From: Amycolatopsis nalaikhensis
Lineage (GTDB): Bacteria; Actinomycetota; Actinomycetes; Mycobacteriales; Pseudonocardiaceae
NCBI RefSeq assembly: GCF_030264295.1
Contig: NZ_CP127173.1
Coordinates: forward strand, 5,959,501-6,023,500
Length of the DNA stretch: 64,000 bases
Reading direction: 5' to 3'
In this document: in pieces, positions 50,397 through 58,411 of the stretch
Layout of the letters: each line of letters opens with the position of its first letter
Numbering within the stretch: the first letter of the stretch is position 1
Position numbers and translations under genes: made by a program
Notes under the pieces: model-generated
Told to the model about the DNA's origin: nothing
Databases searched by the model: none
What the model saw: the letters and a program-made list of their open reading frames with translations, nothing else

Positions 50397-50400
50397 CTAG
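49039..50400 (+). CDS. IS701-family transposase
   Basis: The 453-residue protein starts at ATG 49039; GTG 49033 is an alternative. It has the DDE catalytic triad in AMLVIDETGDLKKG, GWVTGDEAYGKDA and WTIEETFQTGKELTG. The YREK-like spacing and the family motifs are intact. The stop codon TAG (50398-50400) lies in the target-site duplication, outside the element itself. An inverted repeat encloses the start codon in its loop. Confidence 0.92.
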   Translation: MVFVKTTQDHVVAAAASVDPAGWQSLLGEMFVRVGHRFARVESRRRAGRFVQGLLAGLVRVNCWTIAEAVGDTTPHGMQNLLSRASWDVDGVRDDLREVVVEQLGDQDAMLVIDETGDLKKGTESVGVQRQYTGTAGRIENSQMSVFLTYSTPAGHTFIDRELYLPESWAEDPRRRDRAGVPAGTRFTTKSRLALAMITRALDAGVRVGWVTGDEAYGKDAAGLRDPLEQRGQAYVLAVACDHRIPGPGRQSVRADERAAALPKRAWQKLSAGAGAKGRRYYLWARIRLHPAGTTGYHWILMRRNRRTGETAFYRCYSPRRVSLAKLARVAGRRWTIEETFQTGKELTGLDEHQVRTWTSWYRWTTLVMLAHAFLAIAAAHARHTKPHEGLIPLTRNEIRHLYAQLILKPARRVADILAWSTWRRRHQHHARQSHYQRRHENPAPDHELQLEY

Positions 50401-50410
50401 GATCGACCTC

Positions 50411-50839
50411 GTGGACGACTACCGGGCGATCGAAAACCTCATCTTCTCCTACGCCGCGCTGGTGGACGCGGGCGATTTCGACGGCGTCGGCGAACTGTTC
50501 GCCGAGGGCGAGTTCGTGGGCAGCGGCGGCGTGGTGAGCGGCGCTTCGGGCGTCTCGGGGATGCTGCGCGACACGGTGATCGTCTACGCGGACGGCACCC
50601 CGCGCACCAAGCACGTGACGACGAACGTCGCGCTCGACGTGACCGGGGACACGGCCACTTCGCGGGCGTATTTCACGGTGCTGCAGGCCGTGCCGGGGCT
50701 CCCGCTGCAGACGATCGCGGCGGGCCGGTACGCGGACCGGTTCGCCAAGCGGGACGGGCGGTGGCGCTTCACGGAACGCCGCGCGACGGTCGACCTCGTC
50801 GGCGACGTCAGCCACCACCTGCGCGCGAAAAGGCCGTGA
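50411..50839 (+). CDS. SnoaL-like / nuclear transport factor 2 family protein
   Basis: This 142-residue protein has the NTF2-like opening YRAIENLIFSYAALVDAGDF and a conserved end DGRWRFTERRATVDLVGD. It has the size of the SnoaL_4 polyketide-cyclase/dehydratase-like subfamily, whose members are cyclases, isomerases or ligand-binding proteins. The GTG start lies ten bases from the IS end. TAGGAT (50398-50403), half of it from the CTAG target copy, may be the -10 box of a leaderless transcript. Confidence 0.82.
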   Translation: MDDYRAIENLIFSYAALVDAGDFDGVGELFAEGEFVGSGGVVSGASGVSGMLRDTVIVYADGTPRTKHVTTNVALDVTGDTATSRAYFTVLQAVPGLPLQTIAAGRYADRFAKRDGRWRFTERRATVDLVGDVSHHLRAKRP

Positions 50840-50858
50840 GCGGGATTCCCGCCCACGG
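50830..50858. terminator. Hairpin between convergent genes
   Basis: GGCCGTGAGCGGG (50830-50842) pairs with CCCGCCCACGGCC (50846-50858) with one mismatch and a three-base loop. It overlaps the stop codon of the SnoaL-like gene and ends 18 bases before the end of the GT39 gene. Confidence 0.65.
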
Positions 50859-50875
50859 CCCGTTCGCGGTGCCGG

Positions 50876-52726
50876 TCAGGTCCGCAAGTCGTAGACGGTC
50901 TGGCCGTCGACGGTGGTGGCGGTGAAGTTCGCCGTCACCCACGCGGTGATCTCCGACGAGCCGCCGGCGGGACCGCCGCCGCGGCCGCCGTCGATGTAGT
51001 ACTGGATCTCGCCCGCCGCGACGTACGCCTTGAACTCGTCCAGCGTGGGGGCCGGGTCGGAGCCGCTCCAGCCGCCGATGCCGATCACGGCCTTGCCGCT
51101 GGCCAGCTCCAGTGAGGCCGCGTTCTGCGAGCCCGTCGTCGCCGCGGCCCACTTCGTCGTCGTCTTCGCCAGCAGCTCGCCGATCGCACTCGACGACGAC
51201 TCCTCGCCGCCGGGACCGCCGCCCATGCCGCCGCCCATCGCGCTCGACGTCGGTCCCGAGGTCGGGATCGAGCCGCTGTGGGCGACCGACGCCGTCTCGA
51301 CGCCGTAGGCCGCGGACGACACCCCGATGGTCAGGACCACCGCCGTCGCGACGACCGCGACCGCCTTGCGCGCCGTGGGCACGCCCATCACCAGCACCGT
51401 GCCGACGAGGACGCCGAGCACCGCGACGATCCAGCGCAGCGCCGGGAACCAGTCCGGCGTGCGGTCGAGCAGGATGAACGACCACACCGCCGTCGCCACG
51501 ACCATCCCGGCCAGCGTCGCCCGCGGGCCGAGGTTCGCCCGGCCCTGCCACAGCGCGCGGCCCGAAATCGCGACCAGCGCGGCGATGGCCGGGGCCAGCG
51601 CCACCGAGTAGTACGGGTGGACGATGCCGCTCATGTAGCTGAACACCAGCGCCGTCACGACCAGCCAGCCACCCCACAGGACCAGCGCCAGGCGCGTCCG
51701 GTCGGTGCGCGGCGCGTGGCGGGTGAACCACAGCCCGGCGACCAGCCCGATCAGCGCGGCGGGCAGCAGCCACGAGATCTCCGTGCCGAAGCTCGAGCCG
51801 AACATCCGGAACAGGCCGGACGAGCCGCCGAAGCCGGTGTTGCCGCCGCCCATGCCCCCGCCGGGGCCGCCGCCCTCACCGCCGCCGAAGATCCGCGACA
51901 ACCCGTTGTAGCCCAAGGCGAGTTCGAGCAGACTGTCCCCTTCGGACCCGCCGATGTAGGGCCGCGACGCCGTCGGCCACAGGTCGACCAGCGCGATGTA
52001 CCAGCCCGCCGAGACGACCAGTGCCACGACCGCGCCGCCGAGGTGCAGCAGCCGTTTGCCCGGCGACGTCGGCGCCGCGAGCAGGTACGCCAGGCCGAAC
52101 GCGGGCAGCACCAGGAAGGACTGCATCATCTTCGTCAGGAAGCCGAACCCGATCGCCACACCGGCCAGCGCGAGCCACTTGGGGCTGGCTTTTTCCGTTG
52201 CGCGCACCACGAAGTAGGCGCCGGCGACCATGAGGACGACGAGCAGCGCGTCCGGGTTGTTGAACCGGAACATCAGCGCGGCGACCGGCGTCACGGCCAG
52301 CAGTGCGCCCGCCATGAGCCCGGCGACCGGGCCGGACGTCCGTTTCACCGTCAGGTAGAGGATTCCGACGGACGCGACGCCCATCAGCGCCTGCGGGGCG
52401 AGCACGGTGAAGCTGGAGAAGCCGAAGATCCGCGCGAACGCCGTCGCGACCCACAGCGCGGCGGGCGGCTTGTCGACGGTGAGCACGTTGCCGGAGTCGA
52501 GCGACCCGAACAGCCACGCTTTCCAGTCCTGCGTCCCGGACTGCACGGCGGCGGCGTAGAACGAGTTGCCGTAGCCGGAGGCGGTGAGGTTCCAGAAGTA
52601 GAGCACGGCGGTCGCGGCCAGCAGCCCGAACACGGCCGGGCGCACCCAGCGCGGCGGCGCGTGCGGCGCGGATTCCTTGCGGTGGCGCGGTTCCCGCGTC
52701 ACCGGGTCGGACAGGACGGCGGTCAT
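50876..52726 (-). CDS. GT39-family membrane glycosyltransferase (copy 1)
   Basis: The 616-residue protein starts at ATG 52726. It has about eleven transmembrane helices in the ArnT/PMT-like fold. The first extracytoplasmic loop carries the catalytic aspartate region LTVDKPPAALWVATAF, and FNNPDALLVVLM is the second family motif. A glycine-rich stretch (FGGGEGGGPGGGMGGG) is inserted in a mid-protein loop. The C-terminal exposed domain ends in TTVDGQTVYDL. Such enzymes transfer sugar from polyprenyl-phosphate. The upstream, coupled GT2/GtrA gene could make and flip that donor. Confidence 0.9.
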   Translation of the reverse strand: MTAVLSDPVTREPRHRKESAPHAPPRWVRPAVFGLLAATAVLYFWNLTASGYGNSFYAAAVQSGTQDWKAWLFGSLDSGNVLTVDKPPAALWVATAFARIFGFSSFTVLAPQALMGVASVGILYLTVKRTSGPVAGLMAGALLAVTPVAALMFRFNNPDALLVVLMVAGAYFVVRATEKASPKWLALAGVAIGFGFLTKMMQSFLVLPAFGLAYLLAAPTSPGKRLLHLGGAVVALVVSAGWYIALVDLWPTASRPYIGGSEGDSLLELALGYNGLSRIFGGGEGGGPGGGMGGGNTGFGGSSGLFRMFGSSFGTEISWLLPAALIGLVAGLWFTRHAPRTDRTRLALVLWGGWLVVTALVFSYMSGIVHPYYSVALAPAIAALVAISGRALWQGRANLGPRATLAGMVVATAVWSFILLDRTPDWFPALRWIVAVLGVLVGTVLVMGVPTARKAVAVVATAVVLTIGVSSAAYGVETASVAHSGSIPTSGPTSSAMGGGMGGGPGGEESSSSAIGELLAKTTTKWAAATTGSQNAASLELASGKAVIGIGGWSGSDPAPTLDEFKAYVAAGEIQYYIDGGRGGGPAGGSSEITAWVTANFTATTVDGQTVYDLRT

Positions 52727-53982
52727 CAGTACTCCTTCTGGGTGGCGGCCTGGCGGCGCGGGTTGAACACCCAGCCGCGCAGCAGCAGGAACCGGAGCAC
52801 CGTGGCGGCGAGGTTCGCCAGCACGAGCACGGTGATCTCCAGGACGAGGCCGGGGGTGGTGGATCCGTTGAGCAGGGCCAGCGAGCCGCTGGTCAGGGCC
52901 AGGCCGAGGCCGAACACGATCAGCCCTTCGAACTGGTGGCGCCCGGCGCCGGTGCGCCCGCGGATGCCGAAGGTGAGCCGCCGGTTCAGCGCGGTGTTCC
53001 CGACGGCGGTCACCAGCAGCGCGGTGAAGTTCGCCGCCTGCGCACCGACGACGGTCCGCAGCAAGAGGAAGAGCACGAGGTAGGCGAGGGTGCTGCTGAC
53101 CCCGATGGCGGCGAAGCGCACGAGCTGCGTGACGAGCCGCGGCGGCACGCCCGGCGCGTCGACCCCGATCGGCTGGCGGCCGAGCTGCTCGCGCAGCCTG
53201 CTGACCGGGATTTCGCCGGTGAAGGTGGCCTTCGTGACGCGGGCGATGCCCTTGAGGTCTTCGGTGGCGGTCTTGACGATGTTGACCGACGAGTCGGGGT
53301 CGTCGACCCAGTCGACGGGCACCTCGTGGATCCGCAGCCCGGCGCGCTGGGCGAGCACGAGCAGCTCGGTGTCGAAGAACCAGCCGGTGTCCTCGACGTG
53401 CGGCAGCAGTTCCCGGGCGACGTCGGCGCGGATGGCCTTGAAGCCGCACTGGGCGTCGCTGAACTTCGCGGCGAGGGTCGAGCGGAGGATCAGGTTGTAG
53501 CACCGGGAGATGAACTCGCGCTTGGGGCCCCGCACGACTCGCGCCCCCCGGGCGAGCCTGCTGCCGATGGCGAGATCGGAGTGCCCGGAGAGAAGCGGAG
53601 CGACGAGCGGCCCGAGCGCGGCGAGATCGGTGGAGAGGTCGACGTCCATGTAGGCGAGGACGGCGGCGTCGGAGGCGAGCCAGACGGCGTTGAGCGCACG
53701 GCCGCGGCCTTTCTCGTCGAGGTGGCGGACGGCGACCTCGGGGAATTCACGGGCGAGCCGTTCGGCCACCCGCAGCGTCGAGTCGGTGCTGGCGTTGTCG
53801 GCGACGGTGATCCGGTACGGGTAGGAGACGTGGGCGGCCAGGTGGGCGTGCAGCCGGCGGATGCACGGTTCGAGATCGGCCTCTTCGTTGTAGACGGGGA
53901 TGACGACGTCGAGGACGGGCCGCGGGCCGGCGAGGTCGACCGGGACGGTCCCGGGCCGTGCTGCGGAGGCGGTGGCTGTCAT
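52726..53982 (-). CDS. Bifunctional GT2 polyprenyl-phosphate glycosyltransferase with GtrA domain
   Basis: The 418-residue protein has N-terminal GT2/DPM1-like domain motifs LDVVIPVYNEEADLEPCI, ADNASTDST, YMDVDLSTDL and a DxxxK motif QCGFKAIRADVA. The C-terminal 130 residues have four transmembrane helices of the GtrA family (LVRFAAIGVSSTLAYLVLF, RRLTFGIRG), thought to flip the lipid-linked sugar. Its stop overlaps the start of the GT39 gene (TGATG), so donor synthesis and transfer are co-expressed. Confidence 0.92.
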   Translation of the reverse strand: MTATASAARPGTVPVDLAGPRPVLDVVIPVYNEEADLEPCIRRLHAHLAAHVSYPYRITVADNASTDSTLRVAERLAREFPEVAVRHLDEKGRGRALNAVWLASDAAVLAYMDVDLSTDLAALGPLVAPLLSGHSDLAIGSRLARGARVVRGPKREFISRCYNLILRSTLAAKFSDAQCGFKAIRADVARELLPHVEDTGWFFDTELLVLAQRAGLRIHEVPVDWVDDPDSSVNIVKTATEDLKGIARVTKATFTGEIPVSRLREQLGRQPIGVDAPGVPPRLVTQLVRFAAIGVSSTLAYLVLFLLLRTVVGAQAANFTALLVTAVGNTALNRRLTFGIRGRTGAGRHQFEGLIVFGLGLALTSGSLALLNGSTTPGLVLEITVLVLANLAATVLRFLLLRGWVFNPRRQAATQKEY

Positions 53983-54058
53983 GCGTACTACGGTCGCGGG
54001 CCCCGCTTTGGCGACGGTGTGATCGCCCTGTGCGCTTCCTGTGTACGGGGTCGGGGAA

Positions 54059-55102
54059 TCAGAAGTACGGGTTCTGCGGGTTCGTCGCGAGCTCGCGGAT
54101 CGAGGCCATGGACAGACCGTCGAGGGTCTGCGCGGCTATGCCCAGGTCTCGGAGCACCTCGTAGACGTCCTCTTCACTGACCCGGCTCCTTTCGGCAGGC
54201 ACCCGCACGTCGCTTTTGGTCTTCAGCGTGGGCTTGTGCGAGGTGAAGCTGAGGTCGAAGTCCGCGCGGTACGCGTGGTACAGGGCTGATGCGTCGCCAC
54301 TCCGACGGATGTGCAACGCGGGGAACTGACTGTCTTCATTCGTGATGATGACCGAGTCGGGAGAGATGTCGTGTCGAAGCGTCGAGAATTCCGATCTCAA
54401 CCGGATTTCTGTCAGCAAGAATTCGTGCTGCTCGTACCATTGGGCGGCGAATATGGTGGCGAGACAACTTGACTGCACATACTCCGCGGTCCATTGGTTG
54501 CGCATCGTCTTGTCCGGCCGCCTGGACAGCTTCGTGCGGTACTCCGCGTATTCCTGGCATCGGGTCGCATCCTGCGGGTCCAGGATCAGCAGCTGGACCC
54601 GCCAGTGGGTGCCGGTGCTGTTTTGCCGGGCTCGCGCGGCCAGTCTCGGCAGCGTCCAGGCTCGGGTGAACGAGCCCGTCCCGCCTCTGAATTGCCACAT
54701 GTCTGCCGTGCTCATGGCTGCTTCGAAGGCGTTCTGCCTCGACGCGAGCGAGGTCAGTTCACCAATGGAAGGGGTGATCGTCAGTGCGTGTTCGACTTCA
54801 TCGATCCCCCTCCTCACCGCCGTCATCGATCGCGTGAGCTCGACAACGCGCTGATCGTTCGCCTCTTGGCGCATGGCTTGCTTGAACAGGGAGAAGCCCA
54901 ATAACGCCAGCGTTGCCAAAGTCGCCGCGAGAAGCGTCTTGATGTCGTTGACCGTGTCGGTCGCGCCGAGTATCGCGACGGTCGCGGCCACGAACAGGAT
55001 GACCAGCTGTTCGGGATCCCGGCGCAGTGCGCGGCGTAGTCGTGCCGTTCTGTCGAGGTGTGGTCCTGGGGCCGAACCGGAGTTCTCCGAGCTGGTCATC
55101 AT
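54059..55102 (-). CDS. Unrecognised membrane-anchored protein
   Basis: This is a 347-residue protein. Two transmembrane helices near the N-terminus (QLVILFVAATVAILGATDTV, LLAATLATLALLGFSLF) are followed by a short coiled coil (NDQRVVELTRSMTAVRRGID). A cytosolic domain of about 240 residues contains VQLLILDPQDATRCQEYAEY, WYEQHEFLLTEIRLRSEF and SASSIRELATNPQNPYF-like ends. The coding region is noticeably poorer in G+C than its surroundings. It is divergent from the cupin-Dcd-ThiL operon. I do not recognise the cytosolic domain; a phospholipase-D-like fold without HKD is only a guess. Confidence 0.7.
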   Translation of the reverse strand: MMTSSENSGSAPGPHLDRTARLRRALRRDPEQLVILFVAATVAILGATDTVNDIKTLLAATLATLALLGFSLFKQAMRQEANDQRVVELTRSMTAVRRGIDEVEHALTITPSIGELTSLASRQNAFEAAMSTADMWQFRGGTGSFTRAWTLPRLAARARQNSTGTHWRVQLLILDPQDATRCQEYAEYRTKLSRRPDKTMRNQWTAEYVQSSCLATIFAAQWYEQHEFLLTEIRLRSEFSTLRHDISPDSVIITNEDSQFPALHIRRSGDASALYHAYRADFDLSFTSHKPTLKTKSDVRVPAERSRVSEEDVYEVLRDLGIAAQTLDGLSMASIRELATNPQNPYF

Positions 55103-55322
55103 GGGGCCTCTCGTTGTCGTTCGGTGACTTTTGTATCCGTCGCCCGATTTCCACCCTGATGGCTACTTGACGAAACGATGGTGCATGTGGTGGTGCGCAG
55201 AATGCGGTTCGTGTCCACCGGTGAGGGCTATCATGAGCGAAGTATCCGGATGTCGTCGCGTTGAAAGAGTGGTCATGGCGATGTCGTACGACGCCTGCTG
55301 TGACAGTCGGTTCGGGTAGTGG
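55103..55322. other. 220-bp divergent intergenic region at the island
   Basis: This gap of lower G+C lies between the membrane protein gene and the cupin operon and must contain both promoters. I see no strong palindrome, terminator or RNA gene in it. Confidence 0.5.
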
Positions 55323-55328
55323 GTGCCG

Positions 55329-56144
55329 ATGTCACGTCCTCCTGCCGTGTCGACGCGGGCCGCCCGTGGATCGGTTGCCTCGGGAGGGCCTCCTGGGCGT
55401 GAGCCCCTGAGGGCGTCCGGCACTGCGGCCTCCCGGTTCGTGCTCGAACTCGGGGCAACGCTGGCTCGGGGTGCCCCGGGCGTTCCGGCGTTGGTCGCGG
55501 CAGCTGAGCTGGTGTGCGGCGACCGCACCGGGTTCGCCCGCTGGCTGGTGGACCTGGCTCGTGACCCGGAGTCCGTCCGGGCGATCGTGGCGCGTTCGTA
55601 CTGGCATCCCAATGGCTTCGCGAAACTGGTCCTGTACGCCTCGGCTGAGCCCGAGTTCAAGATCCGGATGCACGTCTGGCCCGCTTCGGGGCGGACATCC
55701 AGGGGCGAGACGAACCCGCACAGCCACCGCTGGGAATTTGCCTCCACCCTGCTCGTGGGCCAGGGCTTGGCGCTGCCCGAGTACCGCGAAGTCACCAGGG
55801 GAGGGGAACTCTTCACTCGCTATCGCTACGGTGTGGATCCCGTACGCCCAGCCGTGCTCGTCGGCGACGGACCCGTTCGGTTGGTAGCGAGGAAGACGAG
55901 ACTGCTGTCCCGTGGCGGCGTCTACTCCTGCGACACCCAGGTCATCCACACCGCCGAGCCGCTGGGGCGCGGCTTGACCGCGACACTGGTCATCCAAGGT
56001 CCGCACCGCACCTCGACCACGGCAGTCTTCTGCGTGCCCGGGCAGAGCGATGATCAGCCCAACGGCTCACTTTCAGTGGCGGATTTCCACCTTCTCGTGC
56101 AGGCGGTCTTGGCCGAGGTGGGCGAATGCTCTTCTCATCGGTGA
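55329..56144 (+). CDS. Cupin-like protein, first gene of a three-gene operon
   Basis: The protein has about 271 residues from ATG 55329 (GTG 55323 is possible). The first 35 residues are basic and low in complexity. A single cupin-like barrel is suggested by NPHSHRWEFASTLLVGQGLA (metal-type His-x-His), YSCDTQVIHTAEPLGRGLTA and a following beta-rich end. The closest general comparison is to cysteine-dioxygenase or small-molecule-binding cupins, but the substrate is unknown. It overlaps the dCTP-deaminase-like gene by 19 bases. Confidence 0.65.
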   Translation: MSRPPAVSTRAARGSVASGGPPGREPLRASGTAASRFVLELGATLARGAPGVPALVAAAELVCGDRTGFARWLVDLARDPESVRAIVARSYWHPNGFAKLVLYASAEPEFKIRMHVWPASGRTSRGETNPHSHRWEFASTLLVGQGLALPEYREVTRGGELFTRYRYGVDPVRPAVLVGDGPVRLVARKTRLLSRGGVYSCDTQVIHTAEPLGRGLTATLVIQGPHRTSTTAVFCVPGQSDDQPNGSLSVADFHLLVQAVLAEVGECSSHR

Positions 56145-56737
56145 CGCGGCGCGCCCGCGTCAAGCGGTGGGGCGTGCTGACCGATCGCGCGATCCGGGGT
56201 GCCCTTGCCGACGGTCATCTGTTCGTCGAGCCCTTCGATCCCACGCTCATCCGCCCTGCGGCGATCAGCCTGCGACTCGGTGCTGAGGCTTTCGGCCTGG
56301 CCACCACGGGTCCCGTGGACACCGCCGATCGTGCTACCTATCCAACCCTGGTGACCAAGAATCCCGACGCCGAAGGACGGTTCATCGTCGAGCCGGGCGA
56401 GTTGGTGCTCGCCCCGACCTGGGAGCGGATCGGGCTGTCCGGAAAACTCGCCGGATTGGTGGACGGCACGAGCGATTACGCGCGACTCGGCATCGGCGTC
56501 GTGCTTTGCGGCCAGGTCAGTCCCGGCTTCGGCCACAACGGTGGCGCGGTACTTACCCTGGAGATCGTCAATCACCTGCGTCATCCCGTCTTGCTGTACC
56601 CCGGAACGCGAATCTGCAACCTCATGCTCTTCGCGTCGAGCGGGAGCGCGGTGCCCTACGGTGCCATGCCGCACAACTACTCGAGCGACCGCGCGGTCGT
56701 CGCGTCTCGATTGGCGGATCATGTTCGGCGAATCTGA
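56126..56737 (+). CDS. dCTP deaminase / dUTPase-superfamily protein
   Basis: This 203-residue protein starts at ATG 56126. It has family blocks GVLTDRAIRGALADGHLFVE, PAAISLRLGAEAFGL, FIVEPGELVLAPTWERI, DGTSDYARLGIGV and VLTLEIVNHLRHPVLLYPGT. The glutamate of LTLEIVN corresponds to the catalytic Glu of Dcd. The RSS(x)AR motif of classical Dcd is changed to GTSDYAR, so activity or substrate may differ. Dcd enzymes deaminate dCTP to dUTP and some act in phage defence. It overlaps both neighbours and is clearly co-translated. Confidence 0.78.
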   Translation: MLFSSVTRRARVKRWGVLTDRAIRGALADGHLFVEPFDPTLIRPAAISLRLGAEAFGLATTGPVDTADRATYPTLVTKNPDAEGRFIVEPGELVLAPTWERIGLSGKLAGLVDGTSDYARLGIGVVLCGQVSPGFGHNGGAVLTLEIVNHLRHPVLLYPGTRICNLMLFASSGSAVPYGAMPHNYSSDRAVVASRLADHVRRI

Positions 56738-57773
56738 CATCTCCCTGGGTGATCTGGGTGAGCGGGGCATCCAGGACCGCATTCTGCGAGCGCGCTACGG
56801 TGGTACCGAAGGCTTCGGCGACGACTGTGCCCTGGTCGGCTTGGTCACCGCGCCGAGCGAGTTGGTCGCGACGACCGACAGCTGCCCGACTCCCGTGGTC
56901 AACCTCATGGCAGAGCCCGACTTCTACCACGCCGGGTGGCTCCTGGCCACGATCAACCTGTCCGATCTGGCCGCTGCCGGGGCCGAACCGCTCGGGCTCG
57001 TGGTCAACTACACGCTGCCCAAGGCGACCACGACACGGGAATTCGAGCGGCTGCTCGACGGTGTCGACGAATGCTGTGCCGCCCACGGCACCAAGGTCGC
57101 GGGAGGGGATATCCGGGACGGCACCGTCGTCCAGCTCTCGGCGACAGCCATCGGCCGGTGTGGTCCGGGTAGCAGGCTGCGGCGGTCCGGTGCACGAGCC
57201 GGGGACAGTTTGCTCCTGGTCGGCTCACCGAGCTATCTGTGGGCTGCGGTCTTGCTGGCGACCGGCAAGGCAAGCCTTCCGGAACAGGCCCGTGACGAGA
57301 TTTGGCGGCGTGCGTGCCGTCCCATGGCTCAACTGACGGCGGGGCGGGTGCTGGCCGCACAGGGGCTCGCCCGGGCCGCGATGGATGTCTCCGACGGCCT
57401 GTTCGCCACGGTCCGCACCCTGTGTGAAGCGAACGGTCTCGGCGCGACGGTCAGTGGAGATTTCATCCTGGACGAAGCAGTGGCAGAGGTCGCGAAACAG
57501 TCCGGTGTGCGGCCGTTCGACCTCGCCCAGACCTGGGGTGACTGGGGTCTCGTCGTCGCGGTCCGGTCCGAAGATGTCAAGCTGGCCACGAAAACCCTGC
57601 GCGAGGACGGCATCGCAGCGCAGGAGATCGGGACGCTGACGGCCGATCAGGAAATCACCGAGGGAGCCGCTCCTTGGCAGGGGATCGCTCAGGAGCGGTT
57701 CTCGGACGATTCGTGGCACGGTGGTGAACTGGCGAAATTGGTCGACGACGTGCTCGGCGTTTCGAAGTTCTAG
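56721..57773 (+). CDS. ThiL/AIR-synthase-related kinase-like protein
   Basis: This 350-residue protein starts at ATG 56721, 17 bases inside the preceding gene. The N-terminal ATP/Mg region is FGDDCALVG and LVATTDSCPTPVV; then come INLSDLAAAGAEPLGLVVNY, VAGGDIRDG and AAMDVSDGLFATVRTLCE. This is the thiamine-monophosphate kinase (ThiL)/PurM fold. The absence of other thiamin genes and the linkage to Dcd-like and cupin genes suggest a different phosphorylated substrate. Its stop codon shares CTAG with the convergent gene. Confidence 0.8.
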   Translation: MFGESDISLGDLGERGIQDRILRARYGGTEGFGDDCALVGLVTAPSELVATTDSCPTPVVNLMAEPDFYHAGWLLATINLSDLAAAGAEPLGLVVNYTLPKATTTREFERLLDGVDECCAAHGTKVAGGDIRDGTVVQLSATAIGRCGPGSRLRRSGARAGDSLLLVGSPSYLWAAVLLATGKASLPEQARDEIWRRACRPMAQLTAGRVLAAQGLARAAMDVSDGLFATVRTLCEANGLGATVSGDFILDEAVAEVAKQSGVRPFDLAQTWGDWGLVVAVRSEDVKLATKTLREDGIAAQEIGTLTADQEITEGAAPWQGIAQERFSDDSWHGGELAKLVDDVLGVSKF

Positions 57774-58411
57774 CTGTGCACCCGCAGCGGCACCACGTTG
57801 CTCGGCAGTACCGCCCGCGGCTCCCGCCGCGCCTCGGTCGGGCTGATCGTCAGCGTGACGAGGCTCGCGTACCGAGGATGGCGGTCGACGTACACCTCCG
57901 GCACCCCGCACGCCGCGGCGAGGACCGAACGGTTGCGGTGCAGGTGGTTGAATGCCTCGCGGCCGTACAGCGACACCACGATGTCGCCGCTGCGGGGGCG
58001 GCTCCACAGGATCGCTGGGTGGCGGCCGCCCGGGAGGCGCAGGTGGGGGAACGCCGCGCGCAGGCGGTGCTGCACCGCGATCGCGTGGAGGCGGTCGCGG
58101 ACCCGGCGGCGCCGCAGCACCGCCACGACCGCCACCGCGGCGAAGACCGCCGTTGTCCACAGTGGACCCGCCCACAGCGCGAACGTCACCACGCCGTAGG
58201 GGAGCAGGGTCACGGCCAGGATCTCCCACCGCCAGTGGTAGAGCCGGGCGGGGAACGATGCCCGCGGAGCCGCCGCGGGAGCTTGCCTGCTGGTCATTTC
58301 GGTGCTCCTTCCGGTCAACCGGCGGCGCAGGAGGCCGCCGAGGTGGCGCGAGAGACGTCCGACGGCGACGCCCAGCACGAGGGCCGCGACGATCGCCGGC
58401 CCGGAAGTCAT
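57770..58411 (-). CDS. Membrane protein, second of a coupled pair
   Basis: The 213-residue protein starts at ATG 58411, which overlaps the stop of the upstream gene (ATGA). It has an N-terminal helix (IVAALVLGVAVGRLSRHLGG) and a central pair of hydrophobic segments (LAVTLLPYGVVTFALWAG, TTAVFAAVAVVAVL). A basic C-terminal domain ends in YGREAFNHLHRNRSVLAAAC and VTLTISPTEARREPRAVLP. The layout is reminiscent of the small membrane proteins preceding FtsK/Tra genes of actinomycete integrative elements, but no such transfer gene is present. Unassigned. Confidence 0.6.
   Translation of the reverse strand: MTSGPAIVAALVLGVAVGRLSRHLGGLLRRRLTGRSTEMTSRQAPAAAPRASFPARLYHWRWEILAVTLLPYGVVTFALWAGPLWTTAVFAAVAVVAVLRRRRVRDRLHAIAVQHRLRAAFPHLRLPGGRHPAILWSRPRSGDIVVSLYGREAFNHLHRNRSVLAAACGVPEVYVDRHPRYASLVTLTISPTEARREPRAVLPSNVVPLRVHS

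Noticed and set aside
55163..56782. Minus-strand frames opposite the cupin and Dcd-like genes
   Set aside because: They lack domains and start signals; the plus-strand genes overlap in a coupled way and show family motifs.
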